From an uncultured Paludibaculum sp. (GTDB lineage: Bacteria > Acidobacteriota > Terriglobia > Bryobacterales > Bryobacteraceae), in NCBI RefSeq assembly GCF_963665245.1, contig NZ_OY762267.1, positions 248,001 through 312,000 on the forward strand: a stretch of DNA of 64,000 nucleotides, written 5' to 3'. A model generated the notes under the pieces. The model was not told where the DNA came from. It ran no database searches and saw only the letters and a list, made by a program, of their open reading frames with translations. This document shows positions 34,201-43,680 of the stretch, piece by piece (the stretch's first letter is position 1; every line of letters begins with the position of its first letter). Made by a program: the position numbers and the translations under genes.

Positions 34201-37200
34201 ATGCGTCTTCTTCTTTTCCTGTGCGCCCTCAGTGTATGTCTACTGGCCCAGTCGCCATTGGGCACCGTAACAGGCTTGGCCGTCGACCCTAGTGGCGCTC
34301 CTATCCCCAGCGCCGCCGTGGTCTTAACCAACGAGGCGACCGGCATCCGCGTCGAGACCGCCACCAACAGCACCGGCAATTATCTCTTCCCGAACCTCGC
34401 GCCCGGCTCCTACAAACTGGCCGCCGAGGCCAAGGGCTTCCGCAAGCTGGAAGCCGCCGGACTGTCGCTGGCCGCATTCCGCACACTGCGTCAGGATCTG
34501 CACTTCGCGCTGGAGTCGTCCTCGGCCGAAGTGACTGTGGCTGAGTCAGCCTCGCCGGTCATCCAGACGGAATCGCCCAGCGTCTCGTTCGGCCTCTCGA
34601 AGACGCAGATCCTGGAACTTCCTTCCAACCTGCGCAGCGTCTACAACAACTCGGGCGACTCCGGCCTGATCGCCAACCTCATGCCGCTCACCGTGCCTGG
34701 TGTCGTGCAGATGGGTAGCGGCGCCTACTGGATGGTGCCCGGCGGCGGCCCCAATGGTCTGAAGCTCAAGGTGGACGGCATCGAGACGAACTTCGGCAAC
34801 TTCGGTAGCCCCGATCCAGTCTCGCAGCCGTCCATGGAAGCCGTCGAGGAGTTCACCGCCAACCTCACCACCAACCGCGCCGAGTTCGGTGGCCTGGGCA
34901 CTGTGACCACCGTGACCAAGTCCGGCACCAATCAGTATCACGGCGATCTCTTCTGGTACGGCAAGAACGCCGCACTCGACGCCCGCAACCCCTTCCTCAC
35001 CGCCCGCCCGTTCCAGAACATCCACGACTTCGGCTTCAGTGCCGGCGGCCCCATCCGCAAGGACAAGACCTTCGCCTTCCTCACATTTGAAGAAATCCGC
35101 GGCGTCCGCAGCTATCCCTTCACTTCCAGCGTGCCCACGCTCGCCCAGCGCGGTGGGCAGTTCAGCGCCGCCGTCAAAGACCCTTACGCCAACAACGCGC
35201 CGTTCACCGATAACAAGATTCCGGTCAGCCGTCTGACGCCCGAGGCTCTAAAGGCCCAGGCTCTGCTCTATCCCCTGCCCAACTTCGGCGACGCCTCGCT
35301 CACCGCCGGCAATTACCGCGCGGCCTTCAACGGCCCGGAAGTCCACCACCTCTTCGAGACCCGCATCGACCACAACTTCACGAGCTCGCACTCGGCGTTC
35401 CTGCGCTACCAGTGGAAGTACGACGACTACGACATCCCCGGCGCCCGTGGCCAGTTGCCACCCGTCACCGAAGGCACCTCCAAGAACCTGCGGCAGATGA
35501 ACTTCATCAGCTTCGGCGACATCTGGACCGTGAGCCCCACGCTCTTCAACGAGTTCCGCGCCGGCCTGGTGGCGCTGGAATCGAAGTCATCGGCCGACGT
35601 CAAGGGCCAGAGCTTGCTCGACCAGATCGGCATCACGGGCTTGCCCGTTCGCTCCGGCGCGCCGGGCGTGCCCAACTTCAGCGTCACGGGCCTCAGCACC
35701 TACACACAGAGCCTGCTCAACCCGGTAGTCGACAACCACTGGCAACTCGCCGACAACATCACCAAAATCGCGGGCCGACACACATTGAAGGCCGGAGCCG
35801 AAGTGGTCCACTGGATGGTGAACAAGCACGTCACCTCCAACGCCGCCCTGTTCGGCAACTTCTCGTTCCAGAACCGCTACACCGGCCAGCCCTACGGCGA
35901 TTTCCTGCTCGGCCTGCCCACCACCGTCACTCGTCTCGACCCCTACGCCGCGCAGTACTTCCGCTGGACCGACGCCTCTTTCTATGTCCAGGACGACTTC
36001 AAGCTGAACGCGCGCCTCAGCCTCAACTACGGCATCCGCTACGAGTACAACCAGCCAGCGTCGGCGCGCGGAGACAACTTCTACAACTTCGACATGGCCA
36101 CTGGCTCGGCCGTCCTGCCGACGTCCGCCGCGCGCAGCCTCATCAGCCCCTATTACCCTTCGACGCTTCCCATCATCACAGGCGACAGCATCGGCCTGGG
36201 CCGCTCGCTGCGCACCTCCGACAACAACAACTGGGCGCCGCGCGCCGGCTTCTCCTACCGCGTCGACAACTCCGGCAAGACCGTGGTCCGCGGCGGCGCT
36301 GGCATCTACTACGGCCACTACTCAGTGGGCGCGCTGGGCAGCCAGGTGGCCGGCCCCTTCGCCGTCTCCACCACCAGCAACAACGCGTTCTCGAACGGAG
36401 CCCCGCTCTTCACATTGGCGCAGCCCTTCGCCGCCCCCGGCAGCGCCGGTACGCTCAACCTCAACGGCCTCGCTTCCGATCTGAAGAACACCTACTCCCT
36501 GCAGTATTCACTGACAGTGGAACGCGAACTGTCGCGCGACTTCGGCCTGCGCCTCAGCTATATCGGCTCCAAGGGCACGCAATTGCCCTACATGCGCAAC
36601 ATCAACCAGCCGCGGGCGTCTGCCACGGCTTTCGCCCAGTCGCGCCGCCCGTACCCCATCTACAACAATGTCGTCTTCGCCGAAAACGGGGCCAACAATA
36701 GCTACCAGGGCCTACAGACCGGCATCACCAAGCGTATGTCGCGCGGCCTACAGTTCAACTCCACCTGGGTCTGGGCTAAGGAGCTGAGCGAAGTCGACGA
36801 CACCAACAACGCCGAGATCAACACACAGATCGAAGACGCCTACGATCGGCGCCGCGACCGCGGCAACGTCTATTCCATTCCCCGTCACCAGTGGATGAAT
36901 CAGGCCTTGTGGGAACTGCCTACCGGCAAAGGCAAGCTCCTGGGCGGATGGCAGATCAACGCGCTCATCAATTTCAGCACCGGGCATTGGCTGAATGCGC
37001 AATTTTCCGGCAGTGATCCCTCGAACACCAACACCGTTGGCGGCCGGCCCGATGCCGTAGGCGCCGTCACCTATCCGGGCACGCTTGGTGCCTGGTTCGA
37101 CCGCACAACATTCGCGGTCCCCACCGGCGGCCGCTTCGGCAACGCGGGCCGCAACACGGTGGAGGGCCCCGGCTATGTGGTGTTCAACGCGGGCGTCACC

Positions 37201-37395
37201 AAGAAGGTGCGCTTTGAACGGGCCGGTGAAGTGCAGATCGGCGCGTCGTTCCAGAACCTGTTGAACCACGTCAACTACGGCCAGCCGAACATGACCGTGA
37301 ACAACGCCAACGGTGGCGTCATCACCAGCACTCACGTCTTCCTGCCCGCCGGTTCGCCACGCCAGGGCCAATTGAATTTGCGCTGGAAGTTCTAG
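34201..37395 (+). CDS. TonB-dependent receptor with carboxypeptidase-regulatory-like N-terminal domain
   Basis: A 1064-residue outer-membrane receptor of the Oar-like kind typical of Acidobacteria. The signal peptide is LLLFLCALSVCLLAQ. Residues about 20-105 are the CarboxypepD_reg-like domain (LGTVTGLAVDPSGAPIPSAA, TNSTGNYLFPNLAPGSYKLA). A plug domain follows near residues 125-240, ending EFGGLGTVTTVTKSGTNQYH, then a large beta barrel rich in aromatic residues; the last residue is Phe (NLRWKF). The substrate cannot be told from sequence. It is only 17 bp after ilvA. A hairpin follows at 37402-37429. Confidence 0.88.
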   Translation: MRLLLFLCALSVCLLAQSPLGTVTGLAVDPSGAPIPSAAVVLTNEATGIRVETATNSTGNYLFPNLAPGSYKLAAEAKGFRKLEAAGLSLAAFRTLRQDLHFALESSSAEVTVAESASPVIQTESPSVSFGLSKTQILELPSNLRSVYNNSGDSGLIANLMPLTVPGVVQMGSGAYWMVPGGGPNGLKLKVDGIETNFGNFGSPDPVSQPSMEAVEEFTANLTTNRAEFGGLGTVTTVTKSGTNQYHGDLFWYGKNAALDARNPFLTARPFQNIHDFGFSAGGPIRKDKTFAFLTFEEIRGVRSYPFTSSVPTLAQRGGQFSAAVKDPYANNAPFTDNKIPVSRLTPEALKAQALLYPLPNFGDASLTAGNYRAAFNGPEVHHLFETRIDHNFTSSHSAFLRYQWKYDDYDIPGARGQLPPVTEGTSKNLRQMNFISFGDIWTVSPTLFNEFRAGLVALESKSSADVKGQSLLDQIGITGLPVRSGAPGVPNFSVTGLSTYTQSLLNPVVDNHWQLADNITKIAGRHTLKAGAEVVHWMVNKHVTSNAALFGNFSFQNRYTGQPYGDFLLGLPTTVTRLDPYAAQYFRWTDASFYVQDDFKLNARLSLNYGIRYEYNQPASARGDNFYNFDMATGSAVLPTSAARSLISPYYPSTLPIITGDSIGLGRSLRTSDNNNWAPRAGFSYRVDNSGKTVVRGGAGIYYGHYSVGALGSQVAGPFAVSTTSNNAFSNGAPLFTLAQPFAAPGSAGTLNLNGLASDLKNTYSLQYSLTVERELSRDFGLRLSYIGSKGTQLPYMRNINQPRASATAFAQSRRPYPIYNNVVFAENGANNSYQGLQTGITKRMSRGLQFNSTWVWAKELSEVDDTNNAEINTQIEDAYDRRRDRGNVYSIPRHQWMNQALWELPTGKGKLLGGWQINALINFSTGHWLNAQFSGSDPSNTNTVGGRPDAVGAVTYPGTLGAWFDRTTFAVPTGGRFGNAGRNTVEGPGYVVFNAGVTKKVRFERAGEVQIGASFQNLLNHVNYGQPNMTVNNANGGVITSTHVFLPAGSPRQGQLNLRWKF

Positions 37396-37401
37396 ACGGA
37401 A

Positions 37402-37429
37402 GGGGCAGCCGGCGCCGGCCCACTGCCCC
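37402..37429. terminator. Hairpin between convergent genes
   Basis: A 7-bp perfect stem GGGGCAG/CTGCCCC encloses a GC-rich inner repeat (CCGGCGCCGG). It lies between the stop of the TonB receptor (37395) and the end of the minus-strand beta-propeller gene (37438), so it could serve both. There is no T run. Confidence 0.4.
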
Positions 37430-37437
37430 GCCCTGCT

Positions 37438-39825
37438 TCACTGCTTGCCGAATTGCCGGTTGACGACGCGCCGCTTCGTCACCAGAGGCAAGGCGCCATC
37501 GCCGGCCAGCGACACGGTCACGGCACGGCTGGTGTAGTCGCCCACACGGACCACGACGGGTACCGCGCTGCCTGGTTCGATCTCCTCAGGCACCTGGATC
37601 CGCACCCAGATCACCGGGCCCACCAGGCCAGGCTTGCCGCCCGCATACAGCACCTTGGCTTCCGCTCCGCCGATAGTCGCCGTTACAGGGAGCTTCGGCA
37701 GCGGGAGTTGGTAAGGCGCGTCCGGCTCACCCTGCGAGTCGTTCTGTGGATCGGTGACGCCCACCCCGGTCACAAGAGCGCTGATCACCGTGAGAGGGTA
37801 GGCGGGATTCTCCGGTGAATTGGCCGTCGTATCCTCGTTCTCGAAGGCGCCCGCGCCCACTCCGCTGCCATCCGCCGTAGCGATGCCCGGATGCGCGTCC
37901 ACCACGTCCATCGTCAGTGGAGCTGTGGTCTCCCCGCCATACTGCACGGCCACACTAACCGACGACTTCCCGATCACCGGGTACGGGACCACGGCCAGCG
38001 CCTTCGTCGATGAGACATAGACAAGAGAGGCCGGCTGGTCGTCGAACAGCACTTGCACGCCGCCCAACGTCTGCGGCAGCTCGGTGGTGCTCGCTCCGTT
38101 CGCCTTGTAGCCAACAGGCGTTTCGGGACCGATGCCGCTGCCCAGAATCACCACCAACTCACCAGGGGAGACAGCGCCACTCTGCATACTCAGAGCGTTG
38201 GCCGCGCCGATCTGCTTCAATCCGCTGGAACCGCCCGGCCGCAATCCGTACACCGCCACCTCGTTCGAGAACGTGGGGACGTACACACGTCCATTCGCAA
38301 CGGTGGGCGAGGCGAACTTGGCGAAGCTGGGCAAGGTATCGCCAACCACGGTCTCGCTATTCCAAAGCTCCTGGGAAAGGTCGGCCGCCTTGTAGGCGTG
38401 CAGAGCGCCGGGCCACGGCCGCCCCACCTTGCCGCCGTCGGTCGAGGTGGCCCAAAGAATCGCCGTCTGTTCGTCATCCTGGTTCGAGGAGACCGTCATG
38501 CCTTGAAAGGGAATACCAGCGGCATCCACCGCCTCGCTCGCCGGGGTGGTATCGAACACCCCATCCTTCAGTTGATAGGCTCGGACCGGTGCACCAAACC
38601 CCTGCACAAACAGCAGCGGAGCACCCGGCCGGTTCCAATAAGCCATGTTAAACAGACCCGACGGCGCGGCACGGAAGCTCTGCACGACACCCGGGTTGCC
38701 CTCGCCGAACTGGCCTAGATTGCCACGCTTCATGACGTAGAGGACGCCCTCTTTGCCGCCGCCGATCAGCAGACCGGTGCCCGGAAGCGGAATGGGCGCC
38801 GAGGAGCCGAGGTCGTTGTCCACGTCATTCAGATACTGATAGTTGTCCGGTGTGAACCAGTCCTTCACCACCAGTTTGCCATCGAGTTTCAGGATGCTCT
38901 GGCTGAAGTTTCTCTGCCCGTCCCACAACCCATTCGCCGTGGAGACATAGATATTCCCCTCCTCGTCCACCGAGGGTGCGTGACCCGCCATCCACAGCGA
39001 GCCGGCCTCGCCATCGGGCGACGTGTTCAGCAGCGCCACCTGTTGGGTAATGTTCGAGGCGCTATAGCCCATCAACCAGCCGTGATAGACGCCGCTATCT
39101 CCGTGTGAGCCGAATCCGACATAGATCACACCGTTCAAGAGCAGCAGCGAGGGACGCTGGATATGGGCGGACGGCACGAACGACACGACGCTGTCCTTGT
39201 TGTCCGAGCCGGTGCCCTGCACCGAGGCCGTGATCGTCGCCGGACTCCCAGCCACTGGCGTCCCCGTCGCCAAGTCAAGGGCATGCAATTTGAATGAGTA
39301 AGTCCGCTCGCTGTACGTCGAAGCCACCACGTAAAGGGTGCGCGTCGAGACGTCAATCACCGGAGTGGACAGAATCCCCGCCTCCGGGCTGATGTCGGTG
39401 TAGTAGTAGTCGACACTGTAGTTGGCGGTGGGCACCGGCGGGCCCAGATTGACCTTCCACAGCGGCGGATCGGTCGGGGCGGCCGCCGCGTCGAACGCAT
39501 ATACCGAGTTGTGCATCGTGGCCACCAGGAGAAGGTCGCGCTGCCCTGAGCCCGGCACATCCACACCGGAAACATATAGCGGCTGAGCGTACACCTGGCC
39601 ATCCACCTGCAACGTGTACAATTTCCCGAATTGTTGAGGGTTGACGTTCGAGTGCTGCAATACCGTCTCCGAATTCGTGGAATTCGTCCGGAACGTGTCA
39701 TAGCTAGCAGTCAGAACGTTGATTTGAGCGTAGAGTGATCCCGAGAATGCGCATAGCGCCAGCAACGGCGTTGATCCCAGGCGAAGAGCCCCGAAACAAC
39801 ACCGGAAGGAATGGAGAGCGAACAT
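37438..39825 (-). CDS. Secreted PQQ-like beta-propeller protein with Solibacter-type C-terminal domain
   Basis: A 795-residue exported protein. The signal peptide is LGSTPLLALCAFSGSLYAQ. Residues about 30-560 form a beta propeller of the PQQ-binding-like type (DLLLVATMHNSVYAFDAAAA, LYVVASTYSERTYSFKLHAL, ILWATSTDGG). Residues about 565-790 (SGAVSPGELVVILGSGIGPE, TLGGVQVLFDDQPASLVYVS) match the Ig-like C-terminal domain called TIGR03437 in Solibacter. ATG 39825 is preferred; a GTG at 39849 is in frame. Substrate or enzyme activity is unknown. Confidence 0.82.
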   Translation of the reverse strand: MFALHSFRCCFGALRLGSTPLLALCAFSGSLYAQINVLTASYDTFRTNSTNSETVLQHSNVNPQQFGKLYTLQVDGQVYAQPLYVSGVDVPGSGQRDLLLVATMHNSVYAFDAAAAPTDPPLWKVNLGPPVPTANYSVDYYYTDISPEAGILSTPVIDVSTRTLYVVASTYSERTYSFKLHALDLATGTPVAGSPATITASVQGTGSDNKDSVVSFVPSAHIQRPSLLLLNGVIYVGFGSHGDSGVYHGWLMGYSASNITQQVALLNTSPDGEAGSLWMAGHAPSVDEEGNIYVSTANGLWDGQRNFSQSILKLDGKLVVKDWFTPDNYQYLNDVDNDLGSSAPIPLPGTGLLIGGGKEGVLYVMKRGNLGQFGEGNPGVVQSFRAAPSGLFNMAYWNRPGAPLLFVQGFGAPVRAYQLKDGVFDTTPASEAVDAAGIPFQGMTVSSNQDDEQTAILWATSTDGGKVGRPWPGALHAYKAADLSQELWNSETVVGDTLPSFAKFASPTVANGRVYVPTFSNEVAVYGLRPGGSSGLKQIGAANALSMQSGAVSPGELVVILGSGIGPETPVGYKANGASTTELPQTLGGVQVLFDDQPASLVYVSSTKALAVVPYPVIGKSSVSVAVQYGGETTAPLTMDVVDAHPGIATADGSGVGAGAFENEDTTANSPENPAYPLTVISALVTGVGVTDPQNDSQGEPDAPYQLPLPKLPVTATIGGAEAKVLYAGGKPGLVGPVIWVRIQVPEEIEPGSAVPVVVRVGDYTSRAVTVSLAGDGALPLVTKRRVVNRQFGKQ

Positions 39826-39908
39826 ACTCCTACCATGACGCGAAATCACGGCCTGGTGGTGACGCGCAATTGCAATTGAGATGCAAAATCGATTAAAGAT
39901 AGGGCTAT

Positions 39909-40475
39909 CTAGGGATGCTCCATGCCGAATACAGCACGTACTTCGGCGGCGAACAAAGCGGCAAGCCGGGCCCCGGGCTCTTGGTGGAGCCGGTCAAGGA
40001 ACACCCCTGCCAGTGATTCGTAATACCAGTGCTGTTGTTCGCGACCGCGCTTAAATCGAGTCCATGCGGTCTCCCCGCGCAGTGCGAAATCCTCGCGAAT
40101 CGAACGAATGTTGTCGATCTTGTCGGCGATCGCCACCAGCAGCAGGTCCTCGTTGGCCGATCGCAGCAGGTCGATGGTGTGCTGCTTGCGCTCCTCCCAC
40201 GTGGCCGCTCTATCCGGCTCGCTGGCGCCCCGCACCAGTTCTTCCACCTGTTCTCCGAAGAGGGAACGAATCTGGCCGTAGGTCACCGAGCAGTCTTCCA
40301 CCGTATCGTGCAGGATCGCGGCCACGGCCAGGGTTTCACTGCAGCCGGCATCCAACAAGGTGGCCGCCGCCCGCATCGGGTGGATCAGATAGGGCACCCT
40401 CGTGCCTTTGCGATATTGCCCGGAATGCGCCGCCGCCGCAAACTGAATGGCAAAGAAGATCAGGGGAGAATCCAT
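39909..40475 (-). CDS. Small HD-domain hydrolase (MESH1-like, possible alarmone hydrolase)
   Basis: A 188-residue HD protein of the RelA/SpoT hydrolase fold without a synthetase domain. Metal ligands appear as H17 in AAAAHSGQYRKGTRVPYLIH, the HD pair in AAILHDTVEDCSVT, and Asp in LLLVAIADKIDNIRSI. The YRKGTRVPYLIHP and LHDTVED motifs are those of ppGpp hydrolases, and the size matches MESH1-type small alarmone hydrolases. The C-terminus is a short helical tail. It overlaps the end of cdsA by 16 bases and is the last gene of an uppS-cdsA operon. Confidence 0.8.
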   Translation of the reverse strand: MDSPLIFFAIQFAAAAHSGQYRKGTRVPYLIHPMRAAATLLDAGCSETLAVAAILHDTVEDCSVTYGQIRSLFGEQVEELVRGASEPDRAATWEERKQHTIDLLRSANEDLLLVAIADKIDNIRSIREDFALRGETAWTRFKRGREQQHWYYESLAGVFLDRLHQEPGARLAALFAAEVRAVFGMEHP

Positions 40476-41251
40476 CGCTGCTGTAACAACCAGTAAACCA
40501 CAGGAACAGAGAACAGGCTGGAGTCCACGCGGTCCAACCAGCCGCCGTGCCCGGGCAGCAGATTGCCGCTGTCCTTCACGCCCGCGCCGCGCTTGATGGC
40601 CGATTCACACAGGTCGCCCACCTGCCCCGCCACATTGGCCGCCGTGCACAGTAGCAGGCCTGGGCCCAGCCCGATCTCGGGGAACTTCCAATGCAGGAAC
40701 AGCGCACCCAATGCCATGGCGGATACGGTCGAAGCCACGGTCCCTTCCCACGACTTTCCTGGACTGATCGACGGTGCCAGTTTATGGCGGCCGAAGTTCT
40801 TGCCGAAGTAGAAAGCAAACGTGTCGCCTACCCAGTTGATGGCCACCGCAAACAGCATCCACCACGGACTGCGCGCGTGCAGGAACACGCCGCACCGCCA
40901 TGCTCCGAATACGTAGAGCACGCCAAACACCGTCATCGCGGCAATTGGCAGCACACGCGGCAAGGTCCTCACCCTCATGGCCAGGATCCAGGCCAGCAGG
41001 GCAAACAGCGTCAGGTACAGCGATTCGCCGCTAGGCAGCACCAGCAGCAGCAGGCCAGCCAGGTAGCCGATCGGGCTGTGTCGCGGATCAGAACCCGACT
41101 CCGGGAAATGCGCCGCAACGATGCCTTGATACTCGTAAAAGCACAGGCAGCCGACCGTCGCCAGAACGCCCAGAAAGAACCAGTCGGGCGCGAAGACGAC
41201 GGCATAGAAGAAGAATGGGGTGATGACCAGTCCGGTAAGAAGCCGCTTCAT
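40460..41251 (-). CDS. cdsA: Phosphatidate cytidylyltransferase CdsA
   Basis: A 263-residue polytopic membrane enzyme that makes CDP-diacylglycerol from phosphatidic acid and CTP. At least seven TM segments are visible. The conserved segments are NWVGDTFAFYFGKNFGRHKL, SISPGKSWEGTVAS and the C-terminal signature LLPGHGGWLDRVDSSLF with its metal-binding aspartates. The start ATG 41251 overlaps the uppS stop (ATGA), so the upstream part of the frame is not used. This uppS-cdsA pairing is common in bacteria. Confidence 0.95.
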   Translation of the reverse strand: MKRLLTGLVITPFFFYAVVFAPDWFFLGVLATVGCLCFYEYQGIVAAHFPESGSDPRHSPIGYLAGLLLLVLPSGESLYLTLFALLAWILAMRVRTLPRVLPIAAMTVFGVLYVFGAWRCGVFLHARSPWWMLFAVAINWVGDTFAFYFGKNFGRHKLAPSISPGKSWEGTVASTVSAMALGALFLHWKFPEIGLGPGLLLCTAANVAGQVGDLCESAIKRGAGVKDSGNLLPGHGGWLDRVDSSLFSVPVVYWLLQQRWILP

Positions 41252-42102
41252 CGGGTGGGTGAGCTGACGGCTTCCAACGCGGGATCGTCGGCGCACACGC
41301 GGGCAGGCGCCGGTCGAATCCCTCCAAAGCGGCGGTCCCGCTTCTGGTACGCCGCCAGGGCCTCCAGCAGCGCGGTCCGATTGAAATCCGGCCAGTAAGT
41401 CTCCGTAACGTAGAGCTCGGCGTAAGCAATCTGCCACAGCAGAAAGTTCGAAATCCGCATTTCGCCGGAAGTGCGGATCAGCAGGTCGGGTTCAGGCTGC
41501 CCGGCCGTGTACAGGTTCCGGCTGATGGCATCCTCGTCTATTTTTAGCTGGTCCAGACGCCCTGCCCGTCTGGCCTCGTCGACAATCTGATTCACCGCGT
41601 CGACAATCTCGCTGCGGCCACCGTAGTTGATGGCCAGATTGAGAATCAGTCCGCTGTTTCCAGCAGTCGTCGTCGCCGCGCTGTCCAGTTCCTTGCGGAT
41701 TTCGCTTGAAAGCTCGTCCAACCGGCCGATGGCCCGCAGCCGGATGTTGTTTTGCATCAGGTGGGCCACTTCCTTCTTCAGGTAGTAGCAGAGCAGACGC
41801 CACAACGTCTCGACTTCCGTCCGAGGCCGTTTCCAGTTCTCCACCGAGAAGGCGTACAACGTGAGGGATTGCACGTTCATCCGCGCACACGTCTCCACCG
41901 TCATCCGCACCGGTTCCACGCCCGCCTTGTGACCCGCCGCGCGCGGCAGTCTCCGGCTGTTGGCCCACCGGCCGTTGCCGTCCATAATGACCCCGATATG
42001 TGCTGGAAGACGCTCAGGATCCAGCGACCGGGCGAGCACCCATTCGGGCGAGCCCGGCTTCAACGTCTGCAGTAACGCCTGCATGGATAAGAAGTCCTTC
42101 AT
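41248..42102 (-). CDS. uppS: Undecaprenyl diphosphate synthase
   Basis: A 284-residue cis-prenyltransferase that makes the C55 lipid carrier for cell-wall and polysaccharide synthesis. The family motifs are IGVIMDGNGRWANSR (catalytic Asp), LTLYAFSVENWKRP, NLAINYGGRSEIVDA, PDLLIRTSGEMRISNFLLWQ and the ELYVTETYWPDF end. An N-terminal extension of about 30 residues precedes the core, and a tail rich in Ala and Pro follows. Met7 is an alternative start. It is first in the operon uppS-cdsA-HD hydrolase. Confidence 0.95.
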   Translation of the reverse strand: MKDFLSMQALLQTLKPGSPEWVLARSLDPERLPAHIGVIMDGNGRWANSRRLPRAAGHKAGVEPVRMTVETCARMNVQSLTLYAFSVENWKRPRTEVETLWRLLCYYLKKEVAHLMQNNIRLRAIGRLDELSSEIRKELDSAATTTAGNSGLILNLAINYGGRSEIVDAVNQIVDEARRAGRLDQLKIDEDAISRNLYTAGQPEPDLLIRTSGEMRISNFLLWQIAYAELYVTETYWPDFNRTALLEALAAYQKRDRRFGGIRPAPARVCADDPALEAVSSPTR

Positions 42103-42279
42103 ATCTTATCGCATCCGGCTCTTTTGAGCCCCCCGTCCCTTCGGTTTGGCAGCCATAACCCGAAGCCCACCGGCCAGATCGCCGTCGCACTCGGCCAAGC
42201 CCATGAATCTTTTATAACTTCTGAAGATTTGTATTGAAATCGACAGGCATTCGTCACAAGATTGTCATAGAGGATAAAA

Positions 42280-42921
42280 ATGTCTGTTTCTCGCGTCGTC
42301 TGCCTGGTCGCAACCGTGCTCCAAGCCTTCGCCGCGGAGCCCGCCCGCGTAGGAATTCTCCTGACGGTTCCCCCTTCGACACCCGAGGCCGTTGTGGAAG
42401 CCCTGCGGGCCGAGACAGAAGAGTCATTAAGGATGACCGGCATCCACATCGAGTGGCGGCCCGGCCACGGTCAAGCCGCCAATGAAACGTTTGACCGCGT
42501 CGTCAGCCTGGTACTCACCGGGCCCTGCCGCCCCACCCGCTCGGACCGAAACCGGACGTCCCACACGCTGGGCATCACTCACATCTCCGACGGGCTGGTC
42601 CTGCCCTTTGTCGAGATCGATTGCGGCACGGTCCTGCGAGTCATGGAAAGCGGGAATGCTCACATCTCGCTCTTCACCCCGCCGAATGTCTTCGGACGAG
42701 CTTTGGGGCGCGTGGCGGTCCACGAGATCCACCACGTTCTCACCGCCAGTTCCATTCACGACAATGACGGGCTCACCAAGGCTACCTTTACGCGCACCGA
42801 TCTGACGCTCGGAGGTCTTCACCTGACGGATGCGGCCGTACAACGCCTGCGGCACTGCCTGGGCCAGACCGATCTAGAAACTCAGAATCGCGGCCAGCAG
42901 CGCGCCCACTCCGAGGAATGA
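42280..42921 (+). CDS. Secreted protein with HExxH metalloprotease-like motif
   Basis: A 213-residue protein with a short signal peptide (SVSRVVCLVATVLQAFA). The mature part has VAVHEIHHVLTASSIHDNDG near residue 148, a HEIHH zinc-binding motif followed by a plausible third ligand. I do not recognise the family. Upstream is an AT-rich stretch (42205-42275) that probably holds its promoter. The 3' end overlaps the prepilin peptidase gene on the other strand by 48 bases. Confidence 0.6.
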   Translation: MSVSRVVCLVATVLQAFAAEPARVGILLTVPPSTPEAVVEALRAETEESLRMTGIHIEWRPGHGQAANETFDRVVSLVLTGPCRPTRSDRNRTSHTLGITHISDGLVLPFVEIDCGTVLRVMESGNAHISLFTPPNVFGRALGRVAVHEIHHVLTASSIHDNDGLTKATFTRTDLTLGGLHLTDAAVQRLRHCLGQTDLETQNRGQQRAHSEE

Positions 42922-43680
42922 ACCAAAGGGCAGTTCATAGTTGTCGGAGCTTTGCCGCTTCAACTTGATCCACGCCAAGCCCAACACCGTACCCAGTAGC
43001 GATCCGGCCATCAGGCCCACCAGTGTCGTCTCCAGGCCTAGAAACGCGCCCATCATCGCCACCATCTTGACGTCCCCAAAGCCGAGCCCTTCCCGCCCGC
43101 GTAGCCGTTCGTAAGCCCAGCCCAGGAACCACAGCCCGCCCCCCAGCAGCGCAGCCGCCAGGACGGAATTCACAAACGAAGCCATGGCGCCGCTGGCCTG
43201 CGGATAGTAGACGGAGACCATTGCTCCGACCAGTCCATACGGCAGAAGCACAACCGGGGAAAACATCACGCCCAGGGCCATGCCCCACTTGGTGAACTCA
43301 TCGGGCAGGATGCGCGTTTCCAGATCGGAGAAGATGAGTTCCACCAGGATGGCCGAGAAAACGCACCACTTCACTGCCGCCCACGTTGCGCCAAAGTGAT
43401 AGACCGCGCCGACAAACAATGCGCACGTCAGCGCCTCCACAACGGGGTAGCGGAACGAAATGGGTTCTCCGCAGCACCGCCCCTTGCCGCCAAGCATCAC
43501 GAAGCTCACCACGGGCAGGTTGTCGTACCACTGGATCATCCTGCCGCAGCGCGGGCACTGCGAACGCGGCTCGTCGATCGAATAGTCGTCCGGCAAGCGG
43601 CTGATGCAGACGTTCAGAAAGCTGCCGATGATCAGCCCGAACACGCCCGCCATCATCGTGTATAGAAATGCTTCGGTCAT
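42874..43680 (-). CDS. Prepilin peptidase (type IV leader peptidase, A24)
   Basis: A 268-residue membrane aspartic protease that cleaves and N-methylates type IV pilin-like proteins. The N-terminal part has GLIIGSFLNVCISRLP and the two CxxC pairs of the methylase zinc site (CPRCGRMI and the CCGEPISFRYP segment). The catalytic aspartates lie in IFSDLETRILPDE and GLGFGDVKMVAMMG. The start at 43680 overlaps the glycosyltransferase stop (ATGA). It is the last gene of the five-gene minus-strand operon. Confidence 0.93.
   Translation of the reverse strand: MTEAFLYTMMAGVFGLIIGSFLNVCISRLPDDYSIDEPRSQCPRCGRMIQWYDNLPVVSFVMLGGKGRCCGEPISFRYPVVEALTCALFVGAVYHFGATWAAVKWCVFSAILVELIFSDLETRILPDEFTKWGMALGVMFSPVVLLPYGLVGAMVSVYYPQASGAMASFVNSVLAAALLGGGLWFLGWAYERLRGREGLGFGDVKMVAMMGAFLGLETTLVGLMAGSLLGTVLGLAWIKLKRQSSDNYELPFGSFLGVGALLAAILSF

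Noticed and set aside
35412..36701. A 429-codon alternative plus-strand frame within the first TonB receptor
   Set aside because: Extremely rich in Arg, Pro, Gln and His, the usual result of reading a GC-rich gene one base off.
39897..39910. Palindrome AGATAGGGCTATCT upstream of the beta-propeller gene
   Set aside because: Two 6-bp arms with a 2-base spacer overlapping the HD-hydrolase stop; too short and without a second copy to claim an operator.
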